The translations under genes and the position numbers were made by a program. This document shows, piece after piece, positions 1 to 7,649 of a stretch of DNA of 47,028 nt (position 1 is its first letter; each line of letters opens with the position of its first letter). The stretch spans positions 1 through 47,028 of the forward strand of contig JACQPB010000002.1 of the NCBI GenBank assembly GCA_016202305.1, in the 5' to 3' direction. The notes under the pieces are model-generated. The model was not told the DNA's origin, did not search any database, and was given only the letters and a program-made list of their open reading frames with translations. This DNA is from Candidatus Iainarchaeum sp. (lineage in GTDB: Archaea > Iainarchaeota > Iainarchaeia > Iainarchaeales > Iainarchaeaceae).

Positions 1-108
1 AAGTAGAACTCCACATTGTTGGATATAAGAAAATAATCCGCGTATGGTGGAAAAAGAATCTCATAAAACAAGTCGCAATTTAGCCTAGCCAAAAAGTCTC
101 ATTCTAGC

Positions 109-591
109 TTGGCCGTAACACCTAGAGATAAAGAATTTGTCAATATTTCAAAAGAGATTGTGGAAATTAAAAAAGACAGGGGATTATTGAAGACTCTTCG
201 GGGCTATTCTAATTTGCAATTGGGGGTGATGTTTATACTGTGGGGGGCGTTTATTTTTGGTATGTTCTACCTCTCTCTAAAACGCAATCCAAAGATTTCA
301 TTATTCTATTTCTTGGCATTATTTGCGCTTATGATTTCTAGTCTTGGAGTTTTTTATTATGTTGTCCTGTTTTATATTATCAAAATTTTCAAATTTCTAA
401 ATCCGGGAGCCAAAATAAAAGCCATTGAATTTTATGGCTTTGAGCCATTCTCGGAAAAAAGTCTTGTGAATGTTTGGTCTTACAAATCAAGCGCTTATTC
501 ATATTACAAGTTCAGTCGGTTTCTTTTTTACCCGTCAATAATAATTTTCCTGTTGGCTTTAGGCGTTGTGATTTTCAGAATATCTATTTAG
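109..591 (+). CDS. Membrane protein of unknown function
   Basis: I do not recognise this 160-residue protein. It has a short charged N-terminus, a hydrophobic segment near residues 36-55, a long hydrophobic stretch near 63-94 that could span the membrane once or twice, a soluble loop, and a last hydrophobic segment near 138-158. The start is uncertain: the frame is open from a stop at 64, and the first usable codon is a TTG at 109. The gene is clearly AT-richer than the genes to its right, so it may belong to an acquired segment that continues off the left edge. A strong hairpin begins at its stop codon. Confidence 0.5.
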   Translation: MAVTPRDKEFVNISKEIVEIKKDRGLLKTLRGYSNLQLGVMFILWGAFIFGMFYLSLKRNPKISLFYFLALFALMISSLGVFYYVVLFYIIKIFKFLNPGAKIKAIEFYGFEPFSEKSLVNVWSYKSSAYSYYKFSRFLFYPSIIIFLLALGVVIFRISI

Positions 592-679
592 AGCACGTCC
601 CAGTAGGTCAGCGGTTGTGCAAAGACTGGCTGTTAGGGCGGTTTTCATGCCACGCCACAAGTCTACTGGGATAGGCTCT
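590..679 (+). ncRNA. Candidate structured RNA or terminator-like hairpin
   Basis: A long imperfect inverted repeat starts at the stop codon of the preceding gene. AGAGC at 590-594 pairs with GCTCT at 675-679, and TCCCAGTAG at 598-606 pairs perfectly with CTACTGGGA at 663-671, with a 3x3 internal loop between the two helices. The enclosed 56 bases can fold further (GTTGTG with CACAA, GGCG with CGCC). The segment is more GC-rich than the gene before it. It is not a recognisable tRNA or 5S RNA. It could be a guide RNA, the end of a mobile unit, or a 3' UTR hairpin. Seen: the pairing. Unknown: the function. Confidence 0.3.
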
Positions 680-742
680 TAGGGTCCATCTATATAGATT
701 ATGGCTGGCCATGAAACCCGCCTCAATCATTCTCCGGCCTCA

Positions 743-753
743 GTTATAAATTT
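743..753 (+). promoter_or_regulatory. Archaeal TATA box for endonuclease IV gene
   Basis: The AT-rich stretch TTATAAATTT lies about 30 bases before the ATG at 779. That spacing predicts a leaderless or very short leader transcript, as for many genes in this window. Confidence 0.6.
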
Positions 754-778
754 AAACAACGGCTTCCAATAAATAGCA

Positions 779-1618
779 ATGTTCCAACCTTCGAAACTGC
801 TTTTTGCAACCCCCGGAATCCCTCTTTCCACGCAGCCGCGCGACACCGAAAACGGCATAAGGCAGGTGAAAAAGCTCGGCCTCGGCGCGATGGAGCTGGA
901 GTTCGTGCAGAGCGTGTTCATTTCGAAGGAAAAGGCACCCGAAATAAAAAAGGCCGTCGACGAAACCGGAGTGGCTCTCACGTGCCACGCCCCATACTTC
1001 ATAAACCTGAACGCTGTTGAGCCGCAGAAGCGCGGGGCATCCCGCTCCCGCATACTTCAAAGCGCAAAAATCCTGGATGCGTGCGGCGGCTACTCGGTCT
1101 GCTTCCACCCGGGCTACTACCTCGGCATGGAGCCCAAGAAGGTGTTCGAGAGCGTGAAAAGCGAAATGGAGAAAATCATGGGGGAAGTGAAGTCCCTCGG
1201 CCTCAATGTCTGGATAAGGCCGGAAACCACGGGGAAGCCGACGCAGTTCGGGAGCATTGACGAGCTGTGCGACCTCAGCGCAGGGTTAGACCATGTCCTT
1301 CCCGTAGTCGACTTTTCGCACCTGCACGCGCGCACGAACGGCAAGTTCAACACGCGGGAAGAATTTACGCAGGTCATGGAGCTGATTGAGAAGAAGCTCG
1401 GAAAGGTCGCGCTGCACAACATGCACATCCATCTCTCAGGGATAGAGTACGGGCCGAAAGGCGAAAAAAACCACCTTGTCCTTGATGAGAGCGACATGAA
1501 CTGGCGCGAGCTGCTGCAGGTGCTGCACGATTTCAATGCGAAGGGCGTGCTAGTGTGCGAGAGCCCGAACATCGAGGAGGACACGCTGATGTTGCAGCGT
1601 GAATACGGGAAGCTTTGA
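779..1618 (+). CDS. nfo: Endonuclease IV family AP endonuclease
   Basis: This 279-residue TIM-barrel protein belongs to the AP endonuclease 2 / endonuclease IV family, which cuts DNA 5' of abasic sites in base excision repair using a cluster of metal ions. The expected ligand motifs appear in order: His near residue 70 in CHAPYF, His near 110 in CFHPGY, Glu near 149 in RPETTG, Asp and His in VVDFSHLHAR, His in HIHLSG, and Glu in CESPN near the C-terminus. Length is normal for archaeal members. The ATG start fits the upstream TATA box. It converges with the PLP enzyme that follows, their ends being 2 bases apart. Confidence 0.9.
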   Translation: MFQPSKLLFATPGIPLSTQPRDTENGIRQVKKLGLGAMELEFVQSVFISKEKAPEIKKAVDETGVALTCHAPYFINLNAVEPQKRGASRSRILQSAKILDACGGYSVCFHPGYYLGMEPKKVFESVKSEMEKIMGEVKSLGLNVWIRPETTGKPTQFGSIDELCDLSAGLDHVLPVVDFSHLHARTNGKFNTREEFTQVMELIEKKLGKVALHNMHIHLSGIEYGPKGEKNHLVLDESDMNWRELLQVLHDFNAKGVLVCESPNIEEDTLMLQREYGKL

Positions 1619-1620
1619 CT

Positions 1621-2760
1621 CTATTTGCCGGTCACGACTTCCGAGAGCGCCCCTACGAACCTTGCAATGTTTTCATCCGTCATTTCCTTTTTCGGGGTGA
1701 TTACAATCCTTATCCCTAGCACACTGTAGTTTTTCCCGCTTATCCTGATTGGCGACACCCTGAATCCCTTTTCCAGAAGCCCAACCATGAGGTGTTCGAG
1801 CTCCTTTTCCGATTCGCACTTTATCGGGACAACGCCCGATTCTATAGGTGCGAGCATCGAAAACCCGTTCTCTCCGATTTCTTTTCCGGCATTCTTTGCT
1901 CTTTCTGTGCAGAGTGCTGCAAGCGCCCTCAGACCTTCGATTCCAAATTGTTCGATTGTGGCAAGTGCGGTTGCAACCGGAAAAGCGCTCCGTGTAGTGC
2001 CGAGCGCTGACATGTTGCCTGTGAAATAGTCGGCTTCGTGCCCGGCCAATTTTTTGTCTTTCGCTTCCTTGAGCATAAGTATTCCGGCGCCTATCGCCCC
2101 AATGAACTTGGTCGTGTCCACTGCTACCGAGCTCACTACAAGAGAAGCCGATATCCTTATGGCATTAGGGTGTCCGGTAAGGTTGAGTATGGTTCCGCCG
2201 TACGCCGCGTCTACGTGCACCCATATTCCGTGCTTCATGCAAAGCTCCTCTACCTCAGGATTGAAAATGAACCCTTCACTGTTGCCGAAGTAGGTGGTGC
2301 CGTGCGTTGCATTCACCATTGCGATGTTCGGGCCATATGTCTCAAGGATTTTTATCACTTCCTTCTCGTCTGCCTGAAAACCTTTTTCAGGTTTTGCATC
2401 CACTGTGAGTATTTTCATTTCGAGCTTGTCACAGGCGTTCTTTATAGATGAATGCGCGATGTTTGTTGTAAGCACGAATCTCTTGCCTGTCTTCTTCCTG
2501 GCCATGTAGAGCGCTATTTCGTTGGCCTCGGAGCCGGAGTGGAGTACTATCCCTTTGGTTTTTTCGAGGCCGAGTATCCGCTCCGAGAAAAATCTTGTCA
2601 GTTTTGCCCGCGCCCTCTGCGCTTCCTCGTCGCTGGCGTCGGCGAGATTCCTCATGGCAAACCCCGATTCCTCAATGAAGATGCTCTCAGGGCATATTCC
2701 TATCATGCTGTACATGTCGATTGCCTGTCTACGGCCAGTTGATGCATCCCCCTGGTTCAT
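1621..2760 (-). CDS. PLP-dependent decarboxylase-like enzyme (group II fold)
   Basis: A fold-type I pyridoxal phosphate enzyme of 379 residues. Visible hallmarks are HSGSEANE for cofactor phosphate binding, a histidine in AHSSIK likely to stack on the ring, HVDAAYGG with the aspartate that contacts the pyridine nitrogen, and a lysine in VDTTKFIG as probable Schiff-base residue. The pattern resembles archaeal MfnA-type tyrosine/aspartate decarboxylases, which in some archaea supply beta-alanine for coenzyme A; the substrate here is not settled by sequence. I chose the ATG at 2758-2760 (protein begins MNQGD), because the longer frame runs into the divergent gene and lacks family similarity. Confidence 0.7.
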   Translation of the reverse strand: MNQGDASTGRRQAIDMYSMIGICPESIFIEESGFAMRNLADASDEEAQRARAKLTRFFSERILGLEKTKGIVLHSGSEANEIALYMARKKTGKRFVLTTNIAHSSIKNACDKLEMKILTVDAKPEKGFQADEKEVIKILETYGPNIAMVNATHGTTYFGNSEGFIFNPEVEELCMKHGIWVHVDAAYGGTILNLTGHPNAIRISASLVVSSVAVDTTKFIGAIGAGILMLKEAKDKKLAGHEADYFTGNMSALGTTRSAFPVATALATIEQFGIEGLRALAALCTERAKNAGKEIGENGFSMLAPIESGVVPIKCESEKELEHLMVGLLEKGFRVSPIRISGKNYSVLGIRIVITPKKEMTDENIARFVGALSEVVTGK

Positions 2761-2860
2761 TTTTTGCCCGGTAAAAATTGCCTTGTCGGGTGGTAATAAT
2801 GCCGACGTTGATTTTTGTTTCAACCAAAAGGTTAAAAATTCTACAGTAGTTTTATGCATT

Positions 2861-3655
2861 GTGGTAAAAGAATCGGAGATGGCCATTGCCGAGGAGCTCG
2901 TTTCCTCACGGGTGGGACTTAGCGACCTATACTCGCTTCTCAGGAAGAAACGTCTTTTTCATGGCTCTATACAGGCGCTCTTCAAACTGCTCAAGAAAAT
3001 GGTAGGGGAAGGCATCCTTGCAAAGGACCGGAAAAGTTACTCGCTTTCCAAGGCGTGGGTGGTGCGGAACAAGAGGTTTTTCGACCGCCTTTTCGACAGG
3101 AAATCCCGCCTTGAATCTAGTGCGCCTATGCTCAGTCAGGATTATGAGGAATATTCCTTCGATTCGCTTTTTTCGCTTGACAATTTCTGGTACGACGCGA
3201 TTTACAGGATAGCGAAAGGTTCTGCCAAGAAGAAAATATTCATACGAAACAGCTATTACTGGTGGATAATACTGAACCTCAATTACGAGCTTCTCACCCT
3301 AAGCGACCACAAGAGGCGTGGCTTCGATATTCATATACTCCTTACAAAGGACAACAAGCTCAACCGCTGGGCCCTGAAAGTGCTTGAAGAGCACGGTTTC
3401 AGGGCGTCAATCGAGGGCGATGAAGACGATTCGCAAATAGATTGGAATGTGTTCGACGACACGCTGATTCAGGTCAATTATGACCGCAAAACTGCAGCGG
3501 CTATAAAGCGCATTTTTGGGCGCTATAAATTCGTCGAGGAGATTCCTCCAAAGGAGCTTGCAAAGCTCACTGCGGGAAAGGGAAAATTTTTGCTGAGGAT
3601 AATACGGAACAGGCCGCTTGCGGAGCAGATGAAGAAAGGGTTCGAAAAACCTTAA
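2861..3655 (+). CDS. Winged-helix protein with unknown C-terminal domain
   Basis: About 264 residues from a GTG at 2861; an ATG at 2879 is an alternative. The first 75 residues are helical and look like a winged helix-turn-helix (LYSLLRKKRL, then ALFKLLKKMVGEGILAKD), ending in a strand-rich wing. The remainder contains aromatic-rich segments and a charged tail ending in KKGFEKP, and I cannot assign it. The gene diverges from the PLP enzyme across a 100-base gap with a TTAAAAATT box at 2832-2840, so autoregulation or control of that neighbour is possible but only inferred. Confidence 0.6.
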   Translation: MVKESEMAIAEELVSSRVGLSDLYSLLRKKRLFHGSIQALFKLLKKMVGEGILAKDRKSYSLSKAWVVRNKRFFDRLFDRKSRLESSAPMLSQDYEEYSFDSLFSLDNFWYDAIYRIAKGSAKKKIFIRNSYYWWIILNLNYELLTLSDHKRRGFDIHILLTKDNKLNRWALKVLEEHGFRASIEGDEDDSQIDWNVFDDTLIQVNYDRKTAAAIKRIFGRYKFVEEIPPKELAKLTAGKGKFLLRIIRNRPLAEQMKKGFEKP

Positions 3656-3708
3656 GCTGGACGCCGCCTTAGCGCTGGTGACGCTGTTTTCATCTCGCCA
3701 CGAATATT

Positions 3709-3873
3709 TTGCCTTTCAGGGCTTACCTTCTCATTGTCATCCTTGGGGCTGTTTTTCTGGCAGGCCTATTCCCAGACATGGTTTGCGGTCTTGCCATTGA
3801 GATAAAATCACGGGATGCGAGGTTAAGTTTCGTTGGCTTTCTCGCCATTGGCTTCATCATTGTCAGTCACTAA
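3709..3873 (+). CDS. Possible small two-helix membrane protein
   Basis: A 54-codon frame opens with TTG at 3709 and ends with TAA at 3871-3873. It encodes two hydrophobic helices (around AYLLIVILGAVFLAGLF and SFVGFLAIGFIIVSH) separated by a charged loop, IEIKSRDARLS. Composition is what a small membrane protein would show. Against it: the start is weak, no ribosome binding site is obvious, and its end overlaps the 3' end of the ferredoxin gene on the other strand by 11 bases. It fills a gap that otherwise holds nothing. Confidence 0.35.
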   Translation: MPFRAYLLIVILGAVFLAGLFPDMVCGLAIEIKSRDARLSFVGFLAIGFIIVSH

Positions 3874-4114
3874 TTTTCTTCACGAATATGCATGGCACCG
3901 GGCAGGCGTCCGCCGCTTCCTGGTTCTGCTTCATCTTCGCGTCGTCGACTACCTTGAATTCCTGCGTCCCATGCTCGCCCTGCTCCTTGCCAGAATCTAT
4001 GAGGTGGCTCTTGTCGCCTTCCATTATCCAGTCTTCGGGGTTTATTGCCGCGCACGCGCCGCAGCCGATGCAGATTTCCTTGTGGTGCTCGACCTTGAAC
4101 TTTGCCATCGCCAT
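3863..4114 (-). CDS. Single-cluster ferredoxin
   Basis: An 83-residue ferredoxin, a soluble one-electron carrier. CIGCGAC near residues 15-21 gives three cysteines, and the ACPVPC segment near the C-terminus gives the fourth ligand plus one more cysteine. That is the arrangement of archaeal ferredoxins with one [4Fe-4S] cluster, in which the extra cysteine may form a disulfide. The insertion between the two halves is acidic and histidine-rich. The start at 4114 gives MAMAKFK; the second ATG, two codons later, is equally possible. No partner oxidoreductase is adjacent. Confidence 0.85.
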   Translation of the reverse strand: MAMAKFKVEHHKEICIGCGACAAINPEDWIMEGDKSHLIDSGKEQGEHGTQEFKVVDDAKMKQNQEAADACPVPCIFVKKISD

Positions 4115-4195
4115 TGCCTCTTGAACTACCTAATACCGTTGCCGAGTCTTATAAACATTTTGGGTCGTTAAACGGCATTGCCGAAGCAATCTCGG

Positions 4196-4660
4196 TCATA
4201 ATCCGAAGCCCCTGATTATTTCGCCCGCATGGTTCGCCGTGTCCGGCCTCCCAATCACCTTGACGATTATTCCGTTTTCATCAATCAGGAAAGTGGTGCG
4301 CGCTATTCCCATGAATGTCTTCCCATACATGCTCTTTTCCTTCCACACGCCGTACTTTTCAATCACCTTTCCGTCAGGGTCTGAAAGTATCGGGAAATTG
4401 AAGCCGAATTTGCCGGAAAACTTCTTGTGGCTCTCGACGCTGTCCTTGCTCACGCCCAGCACGATGATGCCTTTTTCCTTCAGTGCTGCGAAGCTGTCGC
4501 GGATGCTGCATCCCTGCGCGGTGCAGCCGGGCGTATCATCCTTGGGGTAAAAGTATAGCGCGACCTTCCTGCCCTTGTATTCCCGGAGGCTGTGCTCTTT
4601 GCCATACTGGTCATCGAGCCTGAATTCCGGCGCTTTTTGCCCTTCCTGAATCATTTCCAT
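4196..4660 (-). CDS. bcp: Peroxiredoxin of the Bcp/PrxQ type
   Basis: A thiol peroxidase that reduces hydrogen and organic peroxides. PKDDTPGCTAQGCS carries the peroxidatic cysteine in the typical PxxDTPGCT context, with a second cysteine five residues later as in many PrxQ proteins. Downstream GVSKDSVESHKKF, FPILSDPDG and the conserved arginine in GIARTTF match the family. Three ATG codons lie close together; the one at 4660 has a GAGG at suitable distance, while 4654 gives the most typical N-terminus. It follows the lipoprotein gene by about 10 bases on the same strand, so the two are probably co-transcribed. Confidence 0.88.
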   Translation of the reverse strand: MEMIQEGQKAPEFRLDDQYGKEHSLREYKGRKVALYFYPKDDTPGCTAQGCSIRDSFAALKEKGIIVLGVSKDSVESHKKFSGKFGFNFPILSDPDGKVIEKYGVWKEKSMYGKTFMGIARTTFLIDENGIIVKVIGRPDTANHAGEIIRGFGL

Positions 4661-4669
4661 CCACATTCC

Positions 4670-5245
4670 TCATGCCGTATCGTAAATGCTGCACGGCTTT
4701 CCGGCAGTGCAGTTCTCCGCTGGCAGGTTGAATCCCTGTGGCATCGGGCATTTCTTGGAGTAAATGCACGATTCGCTTGTTATGCTGTCGAGCATTTCTT
4801 TTGTAGGCGTGCCCTCGCCGTAATAAATGAGGATTTTGTCGAGGTCGCGTGGCCTGTAGTCGCCGTATTCCGTCGCCGGGGCGCCATTGACGTACATGGC
4901 CAGTTTTCCGTTTGCTCCGGAGCAGTAATCCGCCTTTCCGTCGGAAAAGCAGTCGCCTGTCAGGCCCATTCCGATGCTCTTGAAGAACTCGCCCAGGGTC
5001 GCGTCGCGGCTGTGGAAGTGTATAACGTTCGGGTTGAAGTCGTGCATGTGCGCATCGTGCGATAGTTCCTTGTACTCATCGCTCATGTATTCCGCCTTGT
5101 TGAGGTCCATTGCCTTGCCTTCGAGGATGACCTTGAAATCCGCGTGCATGTGGTAATCCTCCGGCGCGGTTTCCCACGGGAGCGTACACCCGGACACGGC
5201 AACTGTGATGAAGATGGCCGCCATGGCAATGGCGCTCTTAAGCAT
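4670..5245 (-). CDS. Histidine-rich lipoprotein, possibly metal binding
   Basis: A 191-residue secreted protein with an N-terminal hydrophobic signal and a lipobox-like VSGC at about residues 17-20, so it is probably lipid-anchored outside the membrane. The mature part contains HMHADF near the start, then HDAHMHDF and IHFHSRD, a cluster of histidines suited to metal binding, and four or more cysteines near the C-terminus (SCIYSKKC, NCTAGKPC) that could form disulfides or bind metal. I cannot place it in a named family. It probably forms an operon with the peroxiredoxin gene, which would fit an extracytoplasmic metal or redox role, but that is inference. Confidence 0.65.
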   Translation of the reverse strand: MLKSAIAMAAIFITVAVSGCTLPWETAPEDYHMHADFKVILEGKAMDLNKAEYMSDEYKELSHDAHMHDFNPNVIHFHSRDATLGEFFKSIGMGLTGDCFSDGKADYCSGANGKLAMYVNGAPATEYGDYRPRDLDKILIYYGEGTPTKEMLDSITSESCIYSKKCPMPQGFNLPAENCTAGKPCSIYDTA

Positions 5246-5269
5246 GGATTAGAGCCGCACCGAAACCGA

Positions 5270-5294
5270 TATTATTATATCCGTGTTAATAATA
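5270..5294. promoter_or_regulatory. Divergent promoter with 8-bp inverted repeat
   Basis: TATTATTA at 5270-5277 and TAATAATA at 5287-5294 form a perfect inverted repeat with a 9-base spacer. It lies between the lipoprotein gene (start 5245, minus) and purE (start 5315, plus). Each arm sits 20-45 bases from one start, so the simplest reading is two back-to-back TATA boxes; a shared operator is also possible. Confidence 0.45.
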
Positions 5295-5314
5295 ATTTGA
5301 AGGTCAGGTGGTTT

Positions 5315-5806
5315 ATGATGGTTTCTTCGGTCGCAAAGCCGGTCGTCGGCATTCTTATGGGTTCCAAGTCTGACCTTGATGTCATGAAGGAAGCCTCTGA
5401 GGCGCTGGAAGGCTTCGGCGTGGCCTGCGAGATGCGCGTGATTTCCGCGCACCGCTCGCCCAAGCTACTTGACGAGTATCTTTCTTCCGCGCGTGGGCGC
5501 GGCATCAGCGTCATAATAGCGGGAGCCGGGGGCGCGGCCCATCTTGCCGGTGTGGTGGCCTCACACACGACTCTTCCGGTCATTGGCGTTCCGGTGGAGT
5601 CGAAGTCGCTGAAGGGCCTTGATTCACTTTTATCCACAATCCAGATGCCTCCCGGAGTGCCTGTAGCGACAGTCGGCATCAACGCCGCGAAGAACGCCGG
5701 CATACTTGCCGTCCACATGCTCGCGCTTTCGGACGCTTCCCTTGCAAAGAAGCTCGATGCTTACCGCGCAGACATGGCCGAGAAGATAAGGGCGACGAAA
5801 ATCTGA
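5315..5806 (+). CDS. purE: N5-carboxyaminoimidazole ribonucleotide mutase (PurE)
   Basis: PurE converts N5-CAIR to CAIR in de novo purine synthesis. The 163-residue protein shows the family signatures: GSKSDLDVM near the N-terminus for phosphate binding, ISAHRSP with the catalytic histidine, AGAGGAAHLAG, and a conserved middle segment around GVPVES. Length is normal for class I PurE. The frame extends upstream, but the ATG at 5315 (or 5318) is preceded by AGGTCAGGTGG as a ribosome binding site and matches family N-termini. PurK is not next to it. Confidence 0.92.
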   Translation: MMVSSVAKPVVGILMGSKSDLDVMKEASEALEGFGVACEMRVISAHRSPKLLDEYLSSARGRGISVIIAGAGGAAHLAGVVASHTTLPVIGVPVESKSLKGLDSLLSTIQMPPGVPVATVGINAAKNAGILAVHMLALSDASLAKKLDAYRADMAEKIRATKI

Positions 5807-5895
5807 TTTGTTTTCACGACAACGCAGGCCAAGGGCTTGGAATCATCGTCAGGTGAACATCGACACGCATTATTGGGGTGATAATAAGGCAGCAG

Positions 5896-5927
5896 TATTT
5901 ATATATTTGCATATATGAATATTGTTC
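5896..5927 (+). promoter_or_regulatory. Promoter and probable ArsR operator
   Basis: A TATA box (TTTATATA at 5898-5905) lies about 25 bases before the arsR ATG. It is followed by an imperfect AT-rich palindrome centred on GCATATATG. ArsR proteins repress their own operons by binding such dyads next to the start, so this is the likely autoregulatory site. Confidence 0.5.
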
Positions 5928-6209
5928 ATGGAAAGTAGGGTAAAGCTGCTTAAGGCGCTTTCCGACGAAAGCAGGATGAGAATAGTTCGCCTTCTTATGG
6001 GAGGGGAGCAGTGCGCGTGCTCGATTGTCCCTTATGTCAAAAAGGCGCAGCCGACGGTTTCCCGGCACCTGAAAATCTTGGAGGAAGCCGGAGTTGTGCA
6101 ATCAAGGCGGGACGGCACGAACATCTGGTACCATCTGAAGGGAAAGGATGCCACCAAGGTGCTTGGTGCGCTCGGCATCCGCAAAATCAGGCCCAATGCA
6201 AAGTGTTGA
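5928..6209 (+). CDS. arsR: ArsR-family metalloid-responsive repressor
   Basis: A 93-residue winged-helix repressor. The N-terminus runs through LLKALSDESRMRIVRLL, then EQCACSI, a CxC in the place where classical ArsR proteins bind arsenite, then the recognition helix in QPTVSRHLKILEEAG and a wing in SRRDGTNIWYHL. A further cysteine ends the protein. I chose the ATG at 5928 over the upstream TTG because of spacing from the TATA box. It sits 12 bases before acr3, so the two form an arsenite-inducible operon. Confidence 0.88.
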   Translation: MESRVKLLKALSDESRMRIVRLLMGGEQCACSIVPYVKKAQPTVSRHLKILEEAGVVQSRRDGTNIWYHLKGKDATKVLGALGIRKIRPNAKC

Positions 6210-6221
6210 TGGGGTGGTTTT

Positions 6222-7262
6222 GTGGGGACTGCGGAAAAGCTAACATTACTTGACAGGCATCTGACTCTTTGGATATTTTCGGCAATGGCGCTCGGCATCG
6301 CGCTTGGAGCTTTTGCGCCCGGCTTTACTGAATCCATTTCCGGCCTTCAGGTTGGCACGACATCCATCCCGATAGCCGTGGGGCTTATACTTATGATGTA
6401 CCCTCCGCTTGCAAAAGTCAGGTATGAGAAGCTTGGTGGCGTATTCAAGGACAGGAAAATCGTGGCGCTCTCCCTTGCGCAAAACTGGCTGGTCGGGCCA
6501 TTGCTCATGTTTGCCCTCGCAGTGATATTCTTGAGGGACATGCCAGAATACATGATAGGGCTTATCATGATAGGAATTGCGCGCTGCATCGCCATGGTTT
6601 TGGTGTGGAACGAGCTTGCCAAGGGGCACACAGATTATGCAGCCGGATTGGTTGCATTCAACAGCATTTTCCAAGTGCTTTTCTACGCAGTTTACGCATG
6701 GATATTCGTGACTGTGCTGCCGCCCGTGCTCGGGCTTGCGGGAAGCGTAGTGGATGTGAGCCTGTGGCAGGTGGCTGAAAGCGTTTTCATCTACCTTGGA
6801 ATACCTGCGATTGCCGGCGCTGCCACACACTATTACCTTGTAAGAAAAAGGGGCGAGGATTGGTACCACAAGAAATTCATTCCAAAAATAAGCCCCATGG
6901 CATTGGTTTTCCTGCTCTTCACCATAGTTGTGATGTTCAGCCTCAAAGGAAGCCTCATACTGCAGATTCCGCTTGATGTCATCAGGATAGCAATCCCGCT
7001 CCTGCTTTACTTTGCCCTAATGTTCTTCATCAGCTTTTACATGGGCAAAAAGCTCGGTGCAGACTATCCAAAGACCGCAACGCTTTCATTTACTGCTGCC
7101 AGCAATAATTTTGAACTCGCAATAGCCGTCGCAGTGGCTGTTTTCGGGATTGGCTCTGGTGTGGCGTTTGCCGCGGTCATAGGTCCGCTTGTCGAAGTAC
7201 CAGTAATGATATGGCTTGTGGATGCCTCTCTCTGGCTCAGAAAGAGATACTTCCTAGGATAG
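6222..7262 (+). CDS. acr3: Arsenite efflux permease, Acr3 type
   Basis: A 346-residue integral membrane protein with about ten hydrophobic segments. It matches the Acr3 branch of the bile acid/arsenite permease superfamily. The segment [13 protein letters not shown] carries the conserved cysteine needed for arsenite transport, and [14 protein letters not shown] carries the conserved SNNFE motif of the second half. Start is GTG at 6222, preceded by GGGGTGG. It follows arsR directly. No arsenate reductase gene is adjacent; a gene cut short at its 3' end (DsrE-like) lies immediately downstream on the other strand. Confidence 0.92.
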   Translation: MGTAEKLTLLDRHLTLWIFSAMALGIALGAFAPGFTESISGLQVGTTSIPIAVGLILMMYPPLAKVRYEKLGGVFKDRKIVALSLAQNWLVGPLLMFALAVIFLRDMPEYMIGLIMIGIARCIAMVLVWNELAKGHTDYAAGLVAFNSIFQVLFYAVYAWIFVTVLPPVLGLAGSVVDVSLWQVAESVFIYLGIPAIAGAATHYYLVRKRGEDWYHKKFIPKISPMALVFLLFTIVVMFSLKGSLILQIPLDVIRIAIPLLLYFALMFFISFYMGKKLGADYPKTATLSFTAASNNFELAIAVAVAVFGIGSGVAFAAVIGPLVEVPVMIWLVDASLWLRKRYFLG

Positions 7263-7264
7263 CC

Positions 7265-7507
7265 CTAGCAAAAAACTACCTGGTAAAATTCAAGTATTTG
7301 CCCATTGCTCTGGATGAACGCGGCAACCTGTTCTTTCACGTTATATTTTTTGTTTTGGATATCCTGGGCTTCAATACCCTCGTTTATCAGGAAAACTTTC
7401 ACGTCATGCTTTCCCTTGGGTGCGGTCACGCCGAACCTGAAGGCATTCCATGCCTTTTCAGGCTCCTTTGTCCTAGAGGTCAAGCGGCCCGGGTTCAGTC
7501 TGCCCAT
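7265..7507 (-). pseudogene. DsrE-like protein lacking its C-terminal part
   Basis: The first 70 residues resemble small DsrE/DsrF-type proteins of sulfur transfer: EPEKAWNAFRFG, then HDVKVFLINEGIEAQDI and a NVKEQVAAFIQSNG segment. In the family this is followed by a strand, a cysteine motif (often CGTC) and about 30 more residues. Here the frame instead runs into EFYQVVFC and stops, two bases past the end of acr3. The start looks natural, with GGGAG before the ATG. I read it as a gene truncated by a rearrangement at the acr3 end; a shortened working protein cannot be excluded. Confidence 0.6.
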
Positions 7508-7612
7508 CTGTCATCATCTCCCTGAATGAGGATCCGAATCATCGTCATACTCCACATCCCCGGGCCGATAGATTAATGGGCTTGGTTGCTTTTTATAGGC
7601 TTTCACGCTTGC

Positions 7613-7620
7613 TATAAAAA
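7613..7620 (+). promoter_or_regulatory. TATA box for ilvD
   Basis: TATAAAAA lies 30 bases before the GTG start at 7650, which predicts a transcript with almost no leader. The 140 bases before it contain no gene. Confidence 0.55.
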
Positions 7621-7649
7621 CGTTTTTATGGGGAATATTTGCGGTTATC

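Noticed and set aside
474-674. Frame overlapping the first gene and the hairpin
   Set aside because: No protein-like composition; it runs through the inverted repeat.
2522-2860. Upstream extension of the winged-helix protein frame
   Set aside because: It lies antisense to the PLP enzyme and has no similarity to the rest of the protein.
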